A stretch of 64,000 nt of DNA from the NCBI GenBank assembly GCA_017450005.1, contig JAFSYM010000015.1, positions 124,001 to 188,000 of the forward strand. The letters run 5' to 3'. Within the stretch, counting starts at the first letter, position 1; every line of letters begins with the position of its first letter. The DNA comes from Clostridia bacterium (GTDB lineage: Bacteria > Bacillota > Clostridia > Oscillospirales > Acutalibacteraceae). The position numbers were made by a program, and so were the translations under genes. The notes below the pieces were generated by a model. The model worked only from the letters and a program-made list of their open reading frames with translations, ran no database searches and was not told the DNA's origin. Below are positions 60,969 to 64,000 of the stretch, one piece after another.

Positions 60969-62000
60969 ATGAAGAAAACGCTCGCTGCAGTTGCAGCTTT
61001 TCTTTTTCTGCTTTGTGCCGCAGAAGGCTGCATGCAGGATCAGGATACAACGAATACCACCATGCAAACGATTGGGGAGACCATCGGATATGATAACGAA
61101 GACGACACGTCAACCGAAACGGAATCCGTCTACACAACCGAGTATACCTCTGCGGCCGAAACAGCAGCCGAAACGCCGGACTTCACCGTTTCACAAAGTG
61201 AAATAACAGCATCGGCCGCACAGATTACGACGACGCAGACGAAGACAACGACGACTGCTCCGCCGGCAGAGACGGCCACAACCGCCGCCGAAGCGCAAAC
61301 GCAGCCCGGGACGACGCGGCAATCCCTGATAGAACAGTGGCGCTCCGCAATCGATCAGCGCACCGCGCCGAAAGCCGATCCCGCCTTTTTCAACGACGCG
61401 GTATTCGTTGGCGACAGCGTCACGCTGGGTCTGCGCAACTACACGACTGCGCAGCGCAACAAGGGCAAGGATTGTCTGGGCGCCGCACAGTTTCTCTGCT
61501 TCGGCAGTATGAGCTACACCAACACAATCGGCAGTGTGAGCGCAGAAAGTATGCATCCCACGTATAAAGGCAAAAAAGTCCGGATCGAAGACGGCGTGCA
61601 GCTTTGCGGCGCAAAGAAAGTGTTCATCATGCTCGGCATGAACGACTTTGCCGCCTACAGTGAGAAAGAATGGAAGCAGAACGTCAAAACACAGCTTGAC
61701 CGCATCCGCAGCAAGAACCCCGATGTTGCCATCTATCTGGAGTCCGTCACGCCGATTCTCAGCGGCATGGAACACGGTCGGTTCAACAATGACAACATCC
61801 GGCAATTCAACGCGTATTTAAAACAGGTATGTGACGAACGCAGCTACACATACGTCGATATCTATCACGTGCTGTCCGATGAGAGCGGGCATCTGAAAAA
61901 GAGCTATTGCGGTGATCCGGGCGCCATGGGCATCCACATGTCGAACGAAGGCAGCGCCGCGTGGGTGCAGTATCTGACCAAAACATTCTGCGGAGAATAA
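60969..62000 (+). CDS. Secreted SGNH/GDSL-type hydrolase
   Basis: The 343-residue product has a signal peptide (residues 1-20, with a possible lipobox around Cys21), a Thr/Glu/Ala-rich low-complexity linker (about 25-120) and a C-terminal SGNH hydrolase domain. The nucleophile Ser is in FVGDSVTLG (about residue 152), and the conserved GMND block is in LGMNDFAAYS (about 222). Block V appears as the terminal MGIHMSNEG (about 316-324; GIHMS holding the His). It probably deacylates a cell-surface polysaccharide or lipid. AAGGAAAATACT precedes ATG 60969. The lipoprotein gene follows 23 bases later. Confidence 0.85.
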   Translation: MKKTLAAVAAFLFLLCAAEGCMQDQDTTNTTMQTIGETIGYDNEDDTSTETESVYTTEYTSAAETAAETPDFTVSQSEITASAAQITTTQTKTTTTAPPAETATTAAEAQTQPGTTRQSLIEQWRSAIDQRTAPKADPAFFNDAVFVGDSVTLGLRNYTTAQRNKGKDCLGAAQFLCFGSMSYTNTIGSVSAESMHPTYKGKKVRIEDGVQLCGAKKVFIMLGMNDFAAYSEKEWKQNVKTQLDRIRSKNPDVAIYLESVTPILSGMEHGRFNNDNIRQFNAYLKQVCDERSYTYVDIYHVLSDESGHLKKSYCGDPGAMGIHMSNEGSAAWVQYLTKTFCGE

Positions 62001-62023
62001 ATGACAGTGAAAGAGGGATTACG

Positions 62024-62530
62024 ATGAAGAAGATTTTGACAGCCGTCCTGACCGCTGTATTTGTTTTTGCGGCAGCGGCATGCGGTACGACCACTGCGCC
62101 GACGGACACTACAGCACAGCCGCAGAGCGCAAATACGCCTGCCGACGCCATTGACCTGGCCGGTGTGATGCAGGAAATGCTGGGCAGCGTTACGTTGCCG
62201 GAAATGATGACGCTCACGCAGGACGACCTGATCGACTATTTCGGACTCGAGCCGCAGTGGTGCGCGGACAGCGCCGCCTGCATCAACAGCAACGGCTATG
62301 AGAAGGACGAGATCGTGCTCGTTCGCGCCGCCGACGCCGAAAGCGCAGCGCAGATCCGCGCATGTCTGGAAACGTCGCTGGAAAACGCCGCCGCCGAAAT
62401 GCAGAATTATCTGCCGCAACAGTATGCCATGATCCGCAAATGCAAGGTCGAATCCAGAGATCTGTACGTCTGGCTGTTTATTTCGGACAACGCCGATCAG
62501 ATGCAGGCGATCCTGGACAAGTATTTCTGA
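62024..62530 (+). CDS. DUF4358 lipoprotein
   Basis: The 168-residue product has a signal peptide with a lipobox (AAAC, Cys20) and a short Thr/Pro/Gln linker, then a DUF4358-like domain (about 45-165) with the EIVLVRAADAESAAQIRACLE core. DUF4358 proteins are exported proteins of unknown function in gut Clostridia. ATG 62024 is chosen for the AGAGGGA site seven bases upstream and the clean signal peptide; longer starts overlap the SGNH gene. A terminator follows at 62562. Confidence 0.85.
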   Translation: MKKILTAVLTAVFVFAAAACGTTTAPTDTTAQPQSANTPADAIDLAGVMQEMLGSVTLPEMMTLTQDDLIDYFGLEPQWCADSAACINSNGYEKDEIVLVRAADAESAAQIRACLETSLENAAAEMQNYLPQQYAMIRKCKVESRDLYVWLFISDNADQMQAILDKYF

Positions 62531-62561
62531 GTTTCGCCGTCATCAGTATCCAAAGCACTAA

Positions 62562-62590
62562 CCGCCGCCCGATACCGGACGGCGGTCTTT
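62562..62590 (+). terminator. Terminator after the DUF4358 gene
   Basis: CCGCCGCCCG (62562-62571) pairs with CGGACGGCGG (62576-62585), followed by TCTTT. It also separates the convergent MerR gene. Confidence 0.8.
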
Positions 62591-62613
62591 CATATTATAT
62601 TATACCAAAGCAC

Positions 62614-63834
62614 TCACCAATCGAGCGACAAATAATACGGTTCCGTATCCTCATAATGCGACAGCGCGGCGATATACCGCACCGTGCGCGTCGCGTCGTT
62701 ATAGGCGAACAGCAGCACTTCGCATCCGTCTGCCGGGTCATAATCAGATATATCTGTGTAACTGATACACGTCCATGCGCCTTTGTGTTCGGTCCGGACG
62801 GCGTGCTTCGCCGCCGCCGATTTGGCTGCGTCATATTCCGCCTGCGGCAGCGTCCACTGTGCAAAAACGTCGTACTCCGCCGCAAAGCAGTCCACGTATG
62901 CGTAATAATAGCGCGTCGTATGCGCAAATCCGCTGTTGCGCGGCCAAACGCCCCCGCCATCCCCGGCAGCCTGCGGGATCTCCTGCGGGAACAGCGCGTC
63001 AAAAATCTCCGGATGCTGACGCGATTCCTGCATTCCCTTGTCCAGCCGCAGATACTGCGCCGGATCGGACGTTTCCGAATGCAGATAGGCGGGGAACGCG
63101 TAAGCGCATATGAGCGTGGAGAAAAACGACAGGATCACCGCGATCACGGACAGGATCGTCAGCACGTTCACCGCAAATCTGCGGCGCAGAAGCCGCTGCG
63201 CATTTTTACCCAATAACAGCATCACGCCGTTCATGACCGTCAATGCGATCGGATTGACGTGACACGGCAGCCAGACGGCCGAAAGAAACTCCGGCGTAAA
63301 GGTACAGAATCGAAACTGCGTTTTCCAGAACACAAAAGAGAAGACGAGAAGTCCTGCGCCGAGAAGGAACAAAATGCCGCTGAACCATCGCGTAAAGCGC
63401 ACAAAGGCTCTTTCCGATTCCAGCACATACGCCGGCTGCAGATCATCCGGCGGTATACAATTCTCCCGCGTGGCATTTTCCAGAGCGGCGCAGACGTCCT
63501 GCAGCGTGCAGGGCGTTTGTGTGACCGTCTCCAGCGCACGGACGATCTGCTCCTGACGCTGTGATTCATCCGAGAGCGTGCGGACGTGCTCGCGCAGGAT
63601 ATCCCCGATCTCAAGCGGCTCCGATATCATGCTGCGGATCTCCGCGATCGAGAAATCCGCACGACGCAGCAGCGCGATCTGCCGCAGCCGGTCGACGTCG
63701 TCCTGTGAGAAGTCTATGCTTTTTCGTCCCGTATAGTTCTCGGAAACGGACGGACAGATCAGTCGTTCGTCGAGATACAGTCGAACCGCACGATCCGTCA
63801 ATCCGGTTTGCCGGAGAACCTCTTTCATTTTCAT
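62614..63834 (-). CDS. MerR-family regulator fused to a membrane domain
   Basis: The 406-residue product has an N-terminal MerR DNA-binding domain (residues 1-72: KMKEVLRQTGLTDRAVRLYLDE, then a winged part with DVDRLRQIALLRRADFSIAEIRSM), a coiled segment, then four hydrophobic segments (about residues 125-150, 165-180, 190-200 and 215-240) and a hydrophilic C-terminal region (about 250-406) likely outside the membrane. A membrane-tethered MerR that may sense an external or membrane signal is unusual. ATG 63834 has AAAGGGGTG nine bases upstream. A 19-base-spacer promoter lies just before. Confidence 0.85.
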   Translation of the reverse strand: MKMKEVLRQTGLTDRAVRLYLDERLICPSVSENYTGRKSIDFSQDDVDRLRQIALLRRADFSIAEIRSMISEPLEIGDILREHVRTLSDESQRQEQIVRALETVTQTPCTLQDVCAALENATRENCIPPDDLQPAYVLESERAFVRFTRWFSGILFLLGAGLLVFSFVFWKTQFRFCTFTPEFLSAVWLPCHVNPIALTVMNGVMLLLGKNAQRLLRRRFAVNVLTILSVIAVILSFFSTLICAYAFPAYLHSETSDPAQYLRLDKGMQESRQHPEIFDALFPQEIPQAAGDGGGVWPRNSGFAHTTRYYYAYVDCFAAEYDVFAQWTLPQAEYDAAKSAAAKHAVRTEHKGAWTCISYTDISDYDPADGCEVLLFAYNDATRTVRYIAALSHYEDTEPYYLSLDW

Positions 63835-63857
63835 GGCGATCACCCCTTTGTGCGTTA

Positions 63858-63888
63858 AGCGTACACTTTTACGCAGGGTAAATGTCAA
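63858..63888 (-). promoter_or_regulatory. MerR-type promoter with 19-base spacer and operator
   Basis: Minus-strand TTGACA (63888-63883), a 19-base spacer and TACGCT (63863-63858). The inverted repeat TTTAC-N5-GTAAA (63868-63882) lies inside the spacer, the place MerR proteins bind to retwist promoters. Autoregulation is likely but inferred. Confidence 0.65.
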
Positions 63889-64000
63889 GCGTTTTCTGAA
63901 AAAACAGAAATAGTTCCTTCCGTCTGCACGCTCTGCACGCCTTTGCCGCGGCGGATACAGAGCGTAACATTCGATGTGTTGTTTTCGATCTGCGCGCAGC
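63885..64000 (-). CDS. 3' end of an unidentified gene
   Basis: An open minus-strand frame enters from the right edge and ends with TGA at 63887-63885. The 38 visible codons (CAQIENNTSNVTLCIRRGKG opening part) use codons like the neighbours and end within the -35 box of the MerR promoter. The product cannot be identified. It probably belongs to the gene preceding the MerR gene on the same strand. Confidence 0.5.
   Translation of the reverse strand, partial: CAQIENNTSNVTLCIRRGKGVQSVQTEGTISVFSENA

Overview
The window reads as chromosomal DNA from an anaerobic, fermentative, GC-rich member of the Clostridia, most likely an Oscillospirales (Ruminococcaceae-like) gut bacterium. The evidence is an Rnf complex in clostridial gene order, a HydE-type radical SAM protein, a tryptophan T-box leader, strong AGGAGG ribosome sites, consensus -35/-10 promoters with 17-base spacers, and intracellular GH2 glycosidases. 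No rRNA or tRNA gene, insertion sequence, integrase or CRISPR array was recognised. The organism name is inference.

Layout. 1-2.9 kb: end of rnfD, then rnfG-E-A-B (ferredoxin:NAD+ coupled ion pump), followed by an aldose epimerase and an unknown membrane protein. 4.8-6.4 kb: PHP phosphoesterase plus HAD phosphatase. 6.6-8.0 kb: a LicD transferase next to an IspD/TarI-type cytidylyltransferase. 8.1-13.3 kb (minus): ABC-F ATPase and a two-gene ABC exporter. 13.5-19.8 kb: ATP-grasp ligase resembling D-aspartate ligase, AsnB, PfkB kinase, ThuA-like protein and YfcC transporter. 19.8-30.0 kb (minus): an unknown lipoprotein, then a long operon read from an EFR1 flavodoxin/ferredoxin through HAD, histidine phosphatase, LacZ, ROK kinase, SIS protein and a second GH2 enzyme. 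30.0-35.2 kb (minus): a glycosyltransferase-like gene, then MoxR-DUF58-TgpA. 35.3-37.6 kb (minus): a polar amino-acid ABC importer. 37.7-43.7 kb (minus): rpsB-tsf, and ftsK-MBL-DUF3006. 44.0-47.0 kb: acyl-CoA ligase and a secreted DUF4474 protein.

47.1-54.0 kb is the most unusual stretch: a complete, intact, tightly packed phage head module (terminase small and large subunits, portal, prohead protease with a nested scaffold start, decoration protein, major capsid, two connectors, and a tail-terminator/fibre-like fusion). It has no tail tube, tape measure, lysis, integrase, replication or repressor gene. It is bounded by terminators and then by a palindromic interspersed repeat. It could be a domesticated capsid system, a gene-transfer-agent-like particle, a capsid-forming satellite or a prophage remnant; sequence alone does not decide.

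54.2-59.0 kb is a sulfur/cofactor operon (cysK, iscS, iscU, hydE, mnmA). 59.0-60.8 kb is a Trp T-box controlling a lone trpB of the TrpB2 type. 61-62.5 kb has two exported proteins (SGNH hydrolase, DUF4358). The right end carries a MerR regulator fused to a membrane domain and the 3' end of an unidentified gene.

Common themes are Fe-S and ferredoxin energy metabolism (Rnf, EFR1, Isc, HydE), cell-envelope chemistry (LicD/IspD, D-Asp ligase/AsnB, TgpA operon, ABC exporters) and sugar salvage.
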